Shown here one piece after another: positions 1 to 10,158 of a stretch of DNA of 33,336 bases. The position numbers and the translations under genes were made by a program. The stretch lies in contig CAISRC010000117.1 in NCBI GenBank assembly GCA_903887845.1, positions 1 through 33,336 on the forward strand, in the 5' to 3' direction. The stretch comes from an uncultured Chlorobiaceae bacterium (lineage in GTDB: Bacteria > Bacteroidota > Chlorobiia > Chlorobiales > Chlorobiaceae). Numbering within the stretch: the stretch's first letter is position 1; each line of letters begins with the position of its first letter. The notes under the pieces were generated by a model. The model saw nothing but the letters and a program-made list of their open reading frames with translations, was not told where the DNA came from and did no database searches.

Positions 1-3000
1 CCACGGTGTCAAAAACAAGGCCAAGAGGAAACTGCTCATTCAGTGTGCGGGCAACAGCAGAAAGTTTGTAATGAGTGAGGCCAGCATCTCCTTGTAAAGG
101 AACAACAATGTCTACAGGGGAATTACCCTGAAGGAGAGATTGTCCCTGAATTTCATACTTGTAAATCCTGACGATATAATTGTCTTTCAGACGACTCCGC
201 TCCTGTTCATGTGCTGCGGGAGCTTTCGGCGTCCCTGCTGGCCGGTAATCACGTAAACAGAGGTAATTCAAATGTTTGACGGAATCTATCCATTCGTATT
301 CATGTTCATTTGCCACTATGCCGGAAATGGTCGCAGGCTGGGTTTTCGGTAAAACAAACTGTACCGCTTCGACATTGGAAGAGATCAGGTACGGGAGATA
401 AAAATCCGCAATAACAGCCCCGTCTTCCAGTTCATTAACCGCGTTCGCAATGATCCTCGTCGCCGAATCCTTTCCTCTGAGAGGACGTTTTCCACCGTTC
501 AGACTCTCTATCTGACTGCTCAGCGAATCAAGCACGAGATTGATGTCGGGGTTTGATGCAAGCAGTTGATTTGTGCTGATGCGCCCGATGGCATCAGTCA
601 GAGTCCGGGTATTGGCAATCGATAATGCATTGGTGAAGTTGGACAACGACACTGTATTGGCGTTTTTTTCGGAGACAAAGGAGAGTGTGGTGGTCGCTGC
701 GGTATTGACACTCAACACCGGTGCCGGATCCTGATGATAGAGAAGAATAAAGGTGCCTCCAATCGGCACTCCTGCTTTATGCTGTATACCTGGATGATCT
801 TGCAGAAAAGTGCCGAGAAACTGCTTTTTCTTTAAATCTCTTATGCGACGAACATACTCGTCATAGAGTGATTTGATGGAATCGAACTTGCTGGAAAAAA
901 GCACATCATTATAATGGCTCACCATAGTTCCCTGGGACGAAAAGAGCTTGTATTCTGCCGAAATTGTGCTGAGCAAGGCTGAGCACAAAAAACGCATCAG
1001 GCTCAGCAGATCCTGATATTTGTTCTCAAAATCGGAATAGGTTAAAGCGTCAAGCGTCACCGCCAGAGCTTCTGAAAGCTTGGTGTAATAGTAGATTGAA
1101 ACGACATGAACATAATTTGTTTCCGGCAGACTGGTTGTGCCGTTCAACAGAACACGGCAGACCTTTTCGAGAACAGCGGCATTAAAAGTGGTCTGCTCAA
1201 CATTAATATATGGCCTGGACTGAAAACGCGTCCAGTACTTCTCGTACCATGCGCCTACACTTTTTTCCTGAACAAGGTAACCCGGCGCATGGGTTTTCAG
1301 CAACGAGTGTTGTGGTTTGCCGCCAGGCAAAGGCGCATTTTCAGAGGTCATGGGAAGATCATAAAGATACCTCACTCCCTCGGTCAAGGTCGCCAGTACC
1401 TCTTCGCACAAGGAATCATACAAGCTCTCAAGATCCTGAAAGCGAACCGATTCTTTGCTAAGATCGACGGTCTGGGTATCATCATAAGCTCCCGTTCTCA
1501 AGGCGATGATCTCAACGGGAAGTCGATATTGCGTCTTGAGCGACAGCAGTGTTTTCAATACACGCTGGTAGTTTTTTCCTAAATGACCTTCAATTAGCAG
1601 AAAATTGTGAGGCTCAAGGTCATAACGCAGCGGATTGCTGACAAAATCCGGAGCGACTGGCCTGAAGTCGCTGCAACGATAACTCAAGTTCTGGTTGGCA
1701 CGGTTTCGCCGTGTCTTTTCATTGCTCCAAAGCTTGTATAAAGGAGTCGTGCCGTTATTCTGGTAATAATAGGGAATAGCCTTGTCGGAGAGAGACTTGT
1801 CACCAAAAACAGTGGGTGTTACGCAGATTTGAGGATCGACGTTTAAAGCTGTATATGCCCTGCTGAAGAGTTGGGGCAACAAGCCTGGAGTATGGGTAAA
1901 ACTGCGGGTCATCTCAACGAGACGCATGAAGAGCTGCAAAAGCTCTTTTGAGCGACCGGAACACGCATCGAAAGCAGGTGAAGGCAGGTAATTCTGCCGA
2001 TAACTGCCTGAATGAGCTGCCTTTTCCGGATAGAGTAAGCCAAGCATCAAATGGCGTGGAAACAGAGCCGCAGAGGGGCAGCATGAGCAGAACAAATCAA
2101 CCCCTTTCCAGCGAAATTCATCATAAGCACGCAACAAGTCATCAAAAAAGTCATAATAATACTGCATGAATATGACTTGATCGGTTGCTGTCGGGCTTTG
2201 GTCAAGAAAAGAGAATGTTTTTTTGAACTCTCCAAAAGGATCGCTCTTATAACTCTCCTGCAGAAGCGGCTTGAAAGCCTGGTATGCGGCACTCAGGGCA
2301 TTAGCGGTGGAACCTGCCAGTTTATTGGCGTTAAAGAGATTCAGAAAAGCCGCATAAATGTCGTTTGAGGTCGCCGGACTGCTGTTGACGACGTTGAAAC
2401 GGGGCATAGGTATATCCGGCAGTTTCAACTTTTCCAGTAAAGCAGCCTCAAGATCGCTGGAGGTCAGTCCGCTATCGAGCGAGTTGGCTGCTTTCATGAT
2501 CTTCTCAAGGTCTTCAACCTTGATCAGCAATGGTTTAAGGCTGGCAGTCACTTCCGAGCCCTTGTCGTCGCAATTTTTGGGACTGCAGTTGCGAAGCGAT
2601 GTTTTTTTCAGCTCCAGAAAAAGCAGCACTGCCTTGTCATCCAGAAAGCTGGCATCGCTGTCGCTGCCCAACGCAACAGTTGCCTGCTCCCCTGCCGGGA
2701 AGAGTTCCCACAAGGGATATTGTATCCTTGTATCAGGGTTTCTGAACTCCGGATAATCCACCTCATCAGGAATCTGATAATCAGCCTTGCAGGACACCAG
2801 CGTCAAACCCTCTTCGGGCACAACAATCAAATAGCCCTGTGAAGTAACTCCACAGCCTCTCGACACATAAATCGTCGTTTTGCCATCTGCGGCAGTAATG
2901 CTGATTTCCAGGCCACAGACAATGCCTATACCGACAAGGTTTGCCCGTGTCAGACGATCCTGTTCATCCAGATAGTTGAAAATTTCATTCAAGTGCCTGC

Positions 3001-3055
3001 TGGTAAGCACCTGATTGGCGACAAAAACCGGATAACTATTTTGAGTAGGTTCCAT
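1..3055 (-). CDS. Large eCIS-associated protein, C-terminus off the left edge
   Basis: The frame is open from the ATG at 3055 to the window edge, giving at least 1018 residues; I checked it near the start, the middle and the edge. It begins 21 bp after the Afp12-like gene, so it belongs to the same operon. The first 75 residues carry LTSRHLNEIFNYLDEQDRLT, then GIGIVCGLEI, then RGCGVTSQGYLI. This entry motif is familiar from large uncharacterised proteins in eCIS loci of Bacteroidota-like bacteria. A cysteine cluster (CSCCP) lies near residues 320-326, and EPHNFLLIEGHLGKNYQR lies near residue 485. I recognise no catalytic domain, signal peptide or membrane segment. Its place right after the wedge genes suggests a baseplate-peripheral or fibre-anchoring part, but its role is unknown. 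Confidence 0.8.
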   Translation of the reverse strand, partial: MEPTQNSYPVFVANQVLTSRHLNEIFNYLDEQDRLTRANLVGIGIVCGLEISITAADGKTTIYVSRGCGVTSQGYLIVVPEEGLTLVSCKADYQIPDEVDYPEFRNPDTRIQYPLWELFPAGEQATVALGSDSDASFLDDKAVLLFLELKKTSLRNCSPKNCDDKGSEVTASLKPLLIKVEDLEKIMKAANSLDSGLTSSDLEAALLEKLKLPDIPMPRFNVVNSSPATSNDIYAAFLNLFNANKLAGSTANALSAAYQAFKPLLQESYKSDPFGEFKKTFSFLDQSPTATDQVIFMQYYYDFFDDLLRAYDEFRWKGVDLFCSCCPSAALFPRHLMLGLLYPEKAAHSGSYRQNYLPSPAFDACSGRSKELLQLFMRLVEMTRSFTHTPGLLPQLFSRAYTALNVDPQICVTPTVFGDKSLSDKAIPYYYQNNGTTPLYKLWSNEKTRRNRANQNLSYRCSDFRPVAPDFVSNPLRYDLEPHNFLLIEGHLGKNYQRVLKTLLSLKTQYRLPVEIIALRTGAYDDTQTVDLSKESVRFQDLESLYDSLCEEVLATLTEGVRYLYDLPMTSENAPLPGGKPQHSLLKTHAPGYLVQEKSVGAWYEKYWTRFQSRPYINVEQTTFNAAVLEKVCRVLLNGTTSLPETNYVHVVSIYYYTKLSEALAVTLDALTYSDFENKYQDLLSLMRFLCSALLSTISAEYKLFSSQGTMVSHYNDVLFSSKFDSIKSLYDEYVRRIRDLKKKQFLGTFLQDHPGIQHKAGVPIGGTFILLYHQDPAPVLSVNTAATTTLSFVSEKNANTVSLSNFTNALSIANTRTLTDAIGRISTNQLLASNPDINLVLDSLSSQIESLNGGKRPLRGKDSATRIIANAVNELEDGAVIADFYLPYLISSNVEAVQFVLPKTQPATISGIVANEHEYEWIDSVKHLNYLCLRDYRPAGTPKAPAAHEQERSRLKDNYIVRIYKYEIQGQSLLQGNSPVDIVVPLQGDAGLTHYKLSAVARTLNEQFPLGLVFDTV

Positions 3056-3076
3056 GGTACAGTTGTTTGACCGTTA

Positions 3077-6000
3077 TCATTTATTATCAGATGATGAACT
3101 CAACGGATGGTCACCAAGAGCGGTGTTGTTTAAACGTACCGGGTTGCTGTCACTGCCTTCATCACAATCATGCAGGGTTGCAACAGGATAGATGTTGTGC
3201 AGTTCGCCAAGTATATTCACGACGTTCCAGAGCCGGAAAGAAACTTCCTTATAGCTGTTGTATTGATCTTTCAGGAAGTGCAGGATGTCGTTGACTGTCC
3301 CTTCCCTGACGATCATTCCAGGGCACAAACTGATGGCTGATGGATTGAAATCGGAATCCGGTAAATTCCCGTTGTTGACGTTGCTTTCCATCCAGTGATA
3401 AAACTCCATTCCACATTTTTCCAGAATTTCCGTAGCGCATTGACAGATCTTATTCTGCTCAGTAACTGTCAGAATATTCGCGGTGAGCATGGCCTTAATG
3501 CGTTCATGCAGTCGCTCTTCGCTCCAGTCAAATCTGGAATTAACCGAGAGCCATGTATACCATGCCTCTTCAAAACGGTCGAACTGGCTGTCATCATTGC
3601 CTACCCAACAGGTTTTACCAAGCAGGTGGGACGGTGTTTCCTCCCGGATGGTACGTTCAGCAAATCCGCGCATGTCCAGATTGTCGGTATAGAGTGTCGT
3701 CCAGCCGGGCATGACAAAGGTAAGCCTGAATGAATAGGGGTCTTCATCACAACAGGCCAGTCCGCTTCCATCGTCGCAGGGTTTATAGAGCGCATCTCCG
3801 GGAAACTTCGGACGCAGCAGAAGATGCTCAACAACCATCAGCCGTTCATTTGCACTCCATGCCTGCAACTCTTTCTGCAGCTCTTCCGCTGCCGCTGGTG
3901 TGCTGAACAATGAAGGATGCAAAGCATGCACTTTGCTTGTTTTATCGTTAAAGACAAGCTGGAAAAGGCCTGTTTTTTGTTTATGAATGATGTCGTAGTA
4001 TTGCGAGTGATGCATCCGGACAAGCAGTTCCTGGAGTGCCTTTGTTTCTGCCTCACCCGACGAAAAGGCGGGATGGGTTATTTTTCCTTTCAGCCATATT
4101 TTGTTGTTTCTGTCCTTCAGCTCAAACGGGACGGTATACCCCGGCCCATAAGCCGGATGAGTACCGGTGAAGAATAAAGTCAGATCAGGATAACCCAGCA
4201 AGAGACTGATGCGCTTTTTGATGCATGGCTGGTTCTCCTGCAGGGATGAGTTCTGTGTATAATCATAAGCTTTAGCCCGATTATGACTGATCAGCGGATA
4301 GGCTTTAAGGAAGGCAATCTTGTCGTCGATTAAACGCTCAAGAGCAACCTGCTTGCCATAGACATTGTTCAGCAACAAGGCATACTCACTGAAAAGTTCA
4401 CCGAAACGTGCGAGCAGATGATCAAGAAACCTGTGTCTGCGCTGCAAAAATTCGGAGCGGGTTTCTGTCATTTGTTCAAGAGCTTCACTTCCATAAGTGC
4501 CATTTTTGATCTCATCAAATCCTTTAATCAGCTCCTCGCTGAACACCTTGACGAAATAGGTCTGCCTGATGTCGGGGTCGAGCGAAAAGAGATCTGCGGT
4601 ATGGGCCAGTTGCGCCAGGGCATTACCGAGCATCTGTTCAAACACAATCAGATAGGCTTTCATCTGTTTCGCCTGAGCCTGACGAAGTTCGGTCGCTTGA
4701 GATGGAACTCCTTCAGGGCCGGTACCATAAACCAGAGGGAGGCTGTATTGAACGGGATAATACTCCTTGCAGTCTCTGAAAGTACCTGCAGGAATGCTCA
4801 ACTCCATATCGACATTGTTCAGCTTCGGACGTTCAGCCTCACCATGCAACTGATTCAGGGTATCTGACACCTCATCCATCCTCGGAAGAAATGGCAGTCC
4901 GTTTTTATAAAACAGAAACCGCGAAGCATTTTTGTACAGACGAGGCTGGTGCTGTTCGCTGACGCGTAACAGCCATGAAGCGCTGGTTTTGTTCGAATCA
5001 AGATTGGCAGTACCCTTGATCGCATTTCCTTCAGCGTCATATTTGGTCAGCAGCAATTGATTGACCGCTATCACGCCATCAATTTCCATCAGGCGGTTGA
5101 TAATATCCGAAACGCGCAGCTCCGCCTTGAGTGAGGACTTCTCCAGATCATCAGCCCGAATAAAACCGCAGTTGAGTTCAGGACCATTGAATATCTCTTC
5201 GACTGGCTCTCCGGCATCCTTTAATTCCCGGGAGGTAAAGAAGCGGATTGGAGGATTGAAATACTGTTCTATTTCAAACCAGATTTTCGCCTGTACCCAT
5301 TCGATGTCGGCGTCGGCCGTCACCTCCACATCAGCACAGACGGCGACCTCCTCTATACCGACGACGGTTATAGAACAATAGTCCTCATCCAGATTGCGAT
5401 GCATCAGCAATGCGGCTTTTGCGCTCAAAACAGCATCCCTTGACGCAATGGCTTTCCTGCGGTAACGCTGCAGAAAGCCTCCGGCACCCTTGTCCTCCAG
5501 CACACCTTTCAACGTTTCGACAGTTATCGAGTTTTTTGCGGCAGAATCGCTGAAAACACGAAGGGCCGCATTATTTATGCGAATGGTATCGCTCTTTCGG
5601 GAATTGTCAGCAAGAGTATGGGTAAACGTAAGGGTAAAATCGAGATAAAATACTGTCCGCCAGTGATTGCGAAGATAGTTGTTGCGCCCCTCTTCATCGA
5701 GCGCCGGGTCGCTGAGCAGATCATAGGTTTTCGTTGCGCCAAGTCTGGTGAGCGTCACCGTAAACAAGTCGTTGTCAGCCCTCCTAGCAAAGGCCTCGTC
5801 ACTGTCAAGAAAAAGCCTCCACAAGTGGCTGTCGGCAAGATTAAGCTCAGGAAATCGTAATTCCATAATGGTCGAGTGCGCTCCGTCGGCATCATGAAAA
5901 TTTGAGGTATACTCTATCTTGCGATCATTCAGGTCACCCTGTCCGGGGTCAGCTTCGAGCTCTACTCTTACATCATAGAGCCCTCGCGGCGCAACCTTTT

Positions 6001-6478
6001 TGACCGGAGACCGGGGTAAATCGCCGGGATTCAGGTAAGAGAGCTGCAGTTGACCCTTGTCACACCAGGCGTAATAGCTTGAATGGCAAGCACATTCCTT
6101 GCAGAAAACCCAGGCATTGCGGATTTTTGGAAGGTCGATAAGTACCCGGCGAAAATCGTCGATCGTCACCGGGTTGATCGTCAGAATCTCCCTTGCCGTA
6201 AAAAACGGCTGGTTCGGGTAAGGCCGGGATGAGTCCGGAGAGAGTGTTTCCGGTGAAAGAATATCTTTGATATCCCACCCAATACGATAGGCAAGGTCGC
6301 TCATTGCATAACAGAGCGCCTCCAGCGTCGTAATACCGGGATCATGGGTATTATAATCTGACCACAGCACGCTTGCCATCTGCTCGATGAAGCCGATACC
6401 ATCCCTGCGCAACTTGTAGAAATCTTCCGCCGGTTTAAGGACGGGATGTTTCGCTATGTTTTTTTGACTCTGGCTCAT
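3077..6478 (-). CDS. eCIS baseplate wedge protein, Afp12-like (1133 aa)
   Basis: This is the second of two very large baseplate proteins in the operon. Its ATG overlaps the stop of the Afp11-like gene by 4 bp (ATGA), so translation is probably coupled. The N-terminus (residues 15-75) has the pattern seen in contractile-tail wedge proteins: DFYKLRRDGIGFIEQMASVL, then WSDYNTHDPGITTLEALCYA, then DLAYRIGWDIKDIL. By position and size it matches Afp12/Pvc12, which pairs with Afp11 to form the wedge around the spike. An unusual cysteine cluster lies at residues 126-139 (C126, C129, C131, C139), and further cysteine pairs lie near ACCDEDPY and ICQCATEILEKCG in the C-terminal part. The assignment rests on order, size and N-terminal motif. 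Confidence 0.85.
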   Translation of the reverse strand: MSQSQKNIAKHPVLKPAEDFYKLRRDGIGFIEQMASVLWSDYNTHDPGITTLEALCYAMSDLAYRIGWDIKDILSPETLSPDSSRPYPNQPFFTAREILTINPVTIDDFRRVLIDLPKIRNAWVFCKECACHSSYYAWCDKGQLQLSYLNPGDLPRSPVKKVAPRGLYDVRVELEADPGQGDLNDRKIEYTSNFHDADGAHSTIMELRFPELNLADSHLWRLFLDSDEAFARRADNDLFTVTLTRLGATKTYDLLSDPALDEEGRNNYLRNHWRTVFYLDFTLTFTHTLADNSRKSDTIRINNAALRVFSDSAAKNSITVETLKGVLEDKGAGGFLQRYRRKAIASRDAVLSAKAALLMHRNLDEDYCSITVVGIEEVAVCADVEVTADADIEWVQAKIWFEIEQYFNPPIRFFTSRELKDAGEPVEEIFNGPELNCGFIRADDLEKSSLKAELRVSDIINRLMEIDGVIAVNQLLLTKYDAEGNAIKGTANLDSNKTSASWLLRVSEQHQPRLYKNASRFLFYKNGLPFLPRMDEVSDTLNQLHGEAERPKLNNVDMELSIPAGTFRDCKEYYPVQYSLPLVYGTGPEGVPSQATELRQAQAKQMKAYLIVFEQMLGNALAQLAHTADLFSLDPDIRQTYFVKVFSEELIKGFDEIKNGTYGSEALEQMTETRSEFLQRRHRFLDHLLARFGELFSEYALLLNNVYGKQVALERLIDDKIAFLKAYPLISHNRAKAYDYTQNSSLQENQPCIKKRISLLLGYPDLTLFFTGTHPAYGPGYTVPFELKDRNNKIWLKGKITHPAFSSGEAETKALQELLVRMHHSQYYDIIHKQKTGLFQLVFNDKTSKVHALHPSLFSTPAAAEELQKELQAWSANERLMVVEHLLLRPKFPGDALYKPCDDGSGLACCDEDPYSFRLTFVMPGWTTLYTDNLDMRGFAERTIREETPSHLLGKTCWVGNDDSQFDRFEEAWYTWLSVNSRFDWSEERLHERIKAMLTANILTVTEQNKICQCATEILEKCGMEFYHWMESNVNNGNLPDSDFNPSAISLCPGMIVREGTVNDILHFLKDQYNSYKEVSFRLWNVVNILGELHNIYPVATLHDCDEGSDSNPVRLNNTALGDHPLSSSSDNK

Positions 6479-9400
6479 GCTTCACACTGACAAATTTTAC
6501 CGGATGCATTTTCCGGCGTAGAGGTAATGAGCGTAATTTCGTGTTTTATCGCCGGAGCTGAAACCAGAACAGAGACAGCCCTGGAACCTTCCACCTCACT
6601 CAGGTGATCCGAACTCGGGGGTTCCCCATTGATCTCCTGAAACAACTGAACATCAGTCACATAATCAACGTAAGGCTGCTCCTCAATAAAATTGATCAGC
6701 ACTGATTTGTAGATTTTTCCACCAAATGAGAGTCCTCCACCTCCGGCAAATGCCCATGGCGACAGAAAGCGGGTGATCGCCTGCTGCAGCAGGTTCACAT
6801 AAAAGGTTTCATCGAAACCGTCATACAGACGCAGTTTGAAACTGACACGCACCTCTTCAAACTGAGGATTCTTGATGTGCGGCACAGCAAAACAACCGAG
6901 ACGTTTTTTAACAAACAAATCAATCTCCTGCAGCAAGCCAAGACTGGTATAGGGCCTGAGCGGATCTCGCAGATTATGGAACTGCAAGTTTGGAATGGTG
7001 ATAATGGTGACATGACCCGGCGCCAATTCCTTGTATATGCCTGCGCCACTTTCGCTTGGCTCATAGCAGGTATGGTTAAGACACTTTACCTTATATATCT
7101 GAGGAAAAGCCTCAAGGATCAAACGTTCGTAATCCCACAGCGTAATAGCGCGATCCTTGTGGCGAAGGCGTTCGCTGATTCGCGTATTGAACGCTTCAGT
7201 TTGCTCAATACCACGCCCTCCAAAAGATGCAAAGGGTTGACTGACCGTTTTGATTTCCGCATCCGGTTGAGCGGGCTTGCTGATGGTTCCTTCAGGCAGC
7301 GGGGTTGCTGTAAAGGTCGGGGAATTCCCGTGATCGACAAAACTTGCTTTCAGTGCCTGCGCTTCAAGTAACTGCAGTTTGCAGACCGCATCACTTTTTT
7401 CGGAGACTGCAGCACGAATCCAGAAGAGTCCTGCCGGCAAAATGGTGTTACTTGAGTTTGCCTCCTGTGGAATCGCCAAGGTCATGATGCCGGAATTCAG
7501 GAGTTCATCGGTGCCATCCTGCACCTCATTTTCCGCAAATCCGATCCATTCGTTATTGCTGAGATAACTCCATTCAATATGTGGCGTTGGCTTCAAGGCG
7601 AGCGGATTAGCCGTTCCATCTTCAACCTGAAACAACAGTGAGAGATTTTGGGGTACCTGTAATCCGCTGAGGCCAATATAAAATTCAGCCTCACTTTGCA
7701 CGATGGTATTATCTCGCAGAAAACTGAATTGAGGCAACAGTGTGGTTGTTTTCGATGAACGTAAAAAGGGATGCTGCTCGGCTTGCCCGAAAGGAGCAAG
7801 ATGAAAAAAGCGCCCTTTCCGGTTTTGATAAGCCTCCTGTGAAGCGGAATTGAGCTGGAGAGTGGTGCTGGCGCTATAGTCAAGCGTCAGTGAGGCGATC
7901 GTTGGGGCAACAGGCAGACTTGCCGGTTTATCAGATTCCGACTTGCTGATGAGATATTTGATCAAGTCAGTCTGGTATTCAGCAGATCCAAACCCCTCAG
8001 TCAGCATTAACCTGAAAAATCCCCGGCGAGAACTAGAAGAAAAATATTCATTGGCGGTAAAGTCCGGCAAATCAAGCAATGAAGAGTCGACATTTTCAGA
8101 TAAGTCAATAACAGGTTCCTCTTGATAGAGAGCTGCACTGTAACCTGAGGATGCCCAAGTCCCCTGGCCCAGAAATTCAACGGCAATGGATGGTGTTTTT
8201 TTATAGGGAACTGGTTTTATCTGCCAGGCAATATCTGCGCTTACCGTATCAGGCTCTTTCTGAAACAACTCTTTCGATCCGACAATCAGCGCATTTCCTT
8301 TGAGGGGAGAAGCTCCAAACGGCTGGAATGGCTTGCTGGAATCAACCGGACCGAAATCGTTGGAAAGAGCAATGGATTTGAGCCCTTTGACGTCAACGTT
8401 CAGTTTAATTGCTCCAAGAACCGCCTCCCGGAGAAGAGGATAGATGTAGTTGGCATTATTCCTATGCCGCAGCTTGACAACCAGGACTGGCAGCTCACTC
8501 TCAAAAACATATCCATGAACCTTGCTTGAGTACGGAGTAATGGCCGGTTCATTGCCGCTCAGTACTATCTGCAATTGTAGTTGGATGTCGCTTATAGCTC
8601 TGAAAGTGACCTCTTCTGCTGTCAGCCATCCTTTTTTTGTGGTCAGTGAACAAACCACGTCTCTGCCATGTTCTTTGCTGAATCCTGATAAAGGAGCGGC
8701 CAGCGTGAATTCAACCGTGATGGTCCGGCTCCCCTCTTCCAGCAGCAGATAATGTGAAGCGATGGCAAATCCTGTCTCAGCTTCCGCCATGTTGATGTTC
8801 TGCAGAATCCCTTCAGTATAGACCTTGTTGAAAAATGGATGCCAGGATGGGGCGGAAGAATTTGCCACAGGTGACGCATAAATCCGGCCCTCGAGGGTAT
8901 TGCGCAACAACATGCGCCTGGAAGCAGAAAACCGCCCTTTATAAATACTGTTCGGTATTACTGTACCAATTCTTTCATCACCATGCCGGTAGAGGGTTTT
9001 CAGGGAAACAACCTTTGCCTGGTTGAGAACAACATCATGATCATTTGCAAAGAAGGCGTCCCGTCCCCCGTCATCTTTTCCTGCCTTGAACTCTTTACCT
9101 GCCTTACATTCATGAGAACGAGCATGCTTTGCCAGCTCTACTAGCAGATGCACCTGACCTGGTTGGGCAGGTTTTTCCCTGAGACGTAGAACCTCCCGGT
9201 AATAGAAATCCAAATGACGACGGGAAAGCGTATTGGCCTCACTCCGCACGTATTCAAACAGACGCAGGAAGGCAAGAAAAAGAGCATAATGGGGTTCATG
9301 TTTATCCCATTTTGTCAAGGTATCATTGAGTGCAGCTTCAGCCTCGCTGATAATACGGGCAAACACTTTCAGAAACTGGTCAAAAACAGATTTGAACAGG

Positions 9401-10155
9401 TTGTGCGTCGTGCAATGATTGATTTGAAGAAAGATCTTCTCCCCGGGGTTATCTGGCTTGTCACCATACACCGACTCATCTTCAGGAATCAGAGCAACAT
9501 AGTCGCTCCATAGTTGCTCTTCACTCCAATCAGTAGATAATCCCGAGGCAAGAACTGATGCAAAGGGTACAACCGGGCTGCGCAGGATCAGTATTGATGG
9601 GGACGGGATGCTCTCGTGAATCAAATGAAGCGCTTTTCCTGCCTTGTAATAGGTAATCAGGCGCTTGAATGCTGGGGCCAACTGGCTTTTGACAAGGTTT
9701 TGCAGTGTTCCTTTCAGGCCGATTTCAACTGGCAGATTCTTTTGAAACTCATCAAGCTGGAGGGCCATGGTTCCCAGTGTGCTGAAAAGAAAACCAAAAG
9801 TATTTTTCAGGCGGTCATGATCATGCTGATGATCACGCATGTTCAGATAATCAAACCAGGATTTGATGGTCGCCTTGTAGGCATTGATATCTTCAATGGC
9901 CACAAGGGCGAGTTGGGCAGAAACATCGCCGCTGAAAAAAGGCTGCCAATCTCCTGCCGCCATATTGGCCGCATCGAAATAGTTCAGCATGGCGGCATAG
10001 TTTTGAGCAAACACCATGCCGTATGCCGGGCCATGCTCATTGACCGGAACAGAAGCCGTATTCAGGGCCGCAGATGCCCTCTGATCCTGGCTTGTGCCCT
10101 CTCTGAGGTTTTTATCGGGATCCGTATTGCTCCGGCATTCATTCTCTGTAGACAT
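6475..10155 (-). CDS. eCIS baseplate wedge protein, Afp11/baseplate J-like (1226 aa)
   Basis: This is the larger wedge protein. It starts 3 bp after the gp25-like gene stops and ends overlapping the Afp12-like start. The C-terminal third holds the baseplate J-like signature: FGGRGIEQTEAFNTRISERL, then HKDRAITLWDYERLILEAFP, then a strand-rich region ending FAGGGGLSFGGKIYKSVLIN. In Afp/PVC particles this protein (phage T4 gp6/P2 J-like) forms the iris-like ring that opens on contraction. The N-terminal two thirds are large and poorly conserved, with long beta-rich stretches. The protein ends in GKICQCEA, so cysteine pairs occur in both wedge proteins. The length is at the upper end for Afp11 homologues but usual for eCIS loci of this group. 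Confidence 0.87.
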   Translation of the reverse strand: MSTENECRSNTDPDKNLREGTSQDQRASAALNTASVPVNEHGPAYGMVFAQNYAAMLNYFDAANMAAGDWQPFFSGDVSAQLALVAIEDINAYKATIKSWFDYLNMRDHQHDHDRLKNTFGFLFSTLGTMALQLDEFQKNLPVEIGLKGTLQNLVKSQLAPAFKRLITYYKAGKALHLIHESIPSPSILILRSPVVPFASVLASGLSTDWSEEQLWSDYVALIPEDESVYGDKPDNPGEKIFLQINHCTTHNLFKSVFDQFLKVFARIISEAEAALNDTLTKWDKHEPHYALFLAFLRLFEYVRSEANTLSRRHLDFYYREVLRLREKPAQPGQVHLLVELAKHARSHECKAGKEFKAGKDDGGRDAFFANDHDVVLNQAKVVSLKTLYRHGDERIGTVIPNSIYKGRFSASRRMLLRNTLEGRIYASPVANSSAPSWHPFFNKVYTEGILQNINMAEAETGFAIASHYLLLEEGSRTITVEFTLAAPLSGFSKEHGRDVVCSLTTKKGWLTAEEVTFRAISDIQLQLQIVLSGNEPAITPYSSKVHGYVFESELPVLVVKLRHRNNANYIYPLLREAVLGAIKLNVDVKGLKSIALSNDFGPVDSSKPFQPFGASPLKGNALIVGSKELFQKEPDTVSADIAWQIKPVPYKKTPSIAVEFLGQGTWASSGYSAALYQEEPVIDLSENVDSSLLDLPDFTANEYFSSSSRRGFFRLMLTEGFGSAEYQTDLIKYLISKSESDKPASLPVAPTIASLTLDYSASTTLQLNSASQEAYQNRKGRFFHLAPFGQAEQHPFLRSSKTTTLLPQFSFLRDNTIVQSEAEFYIGLSGLQVPQNLSLLFQVEDGTANPLALKPTPHIEWSYLSNNEWIGFAENEVQDGTDELLNSGIMTLAIPQEANSSNTILPAGLFWIRAAVSEKSDAVCKLQLLEAQALKASFVDHGNSPTFTATPLPEGTISKPAQPDAEIKTVSQPFASFGGRGIEQTEAFNTRISERLRHKDRAITLWDYERLILEAFPQIYKVKCLNHTCYEPSESGAGIYKELAPGHVTIITIPNLQFHNLRDPLRPYTSLGLLQEIDLFVKKRLGCFAVPHIKNPQFEEVRVSFKLRLYDGFDETFYVNLLQQAITRFLSPWAFAGGGGLSFGGKIYKSVLINFIEEQPYVDYVTDVQLFQEINGEPPSSDHLSEVEGSRAVSVLVSAPAIKHEITLITSTPENASGKICQCEA

Positions 10156-10158
10156 ACG

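Noticed and set aside
1106-1582. A 158-codon plus-strand frame at the left end
   Set aside because: It is antisense to the giant partial gene, whose frame I checked at several points and which has the operon context.
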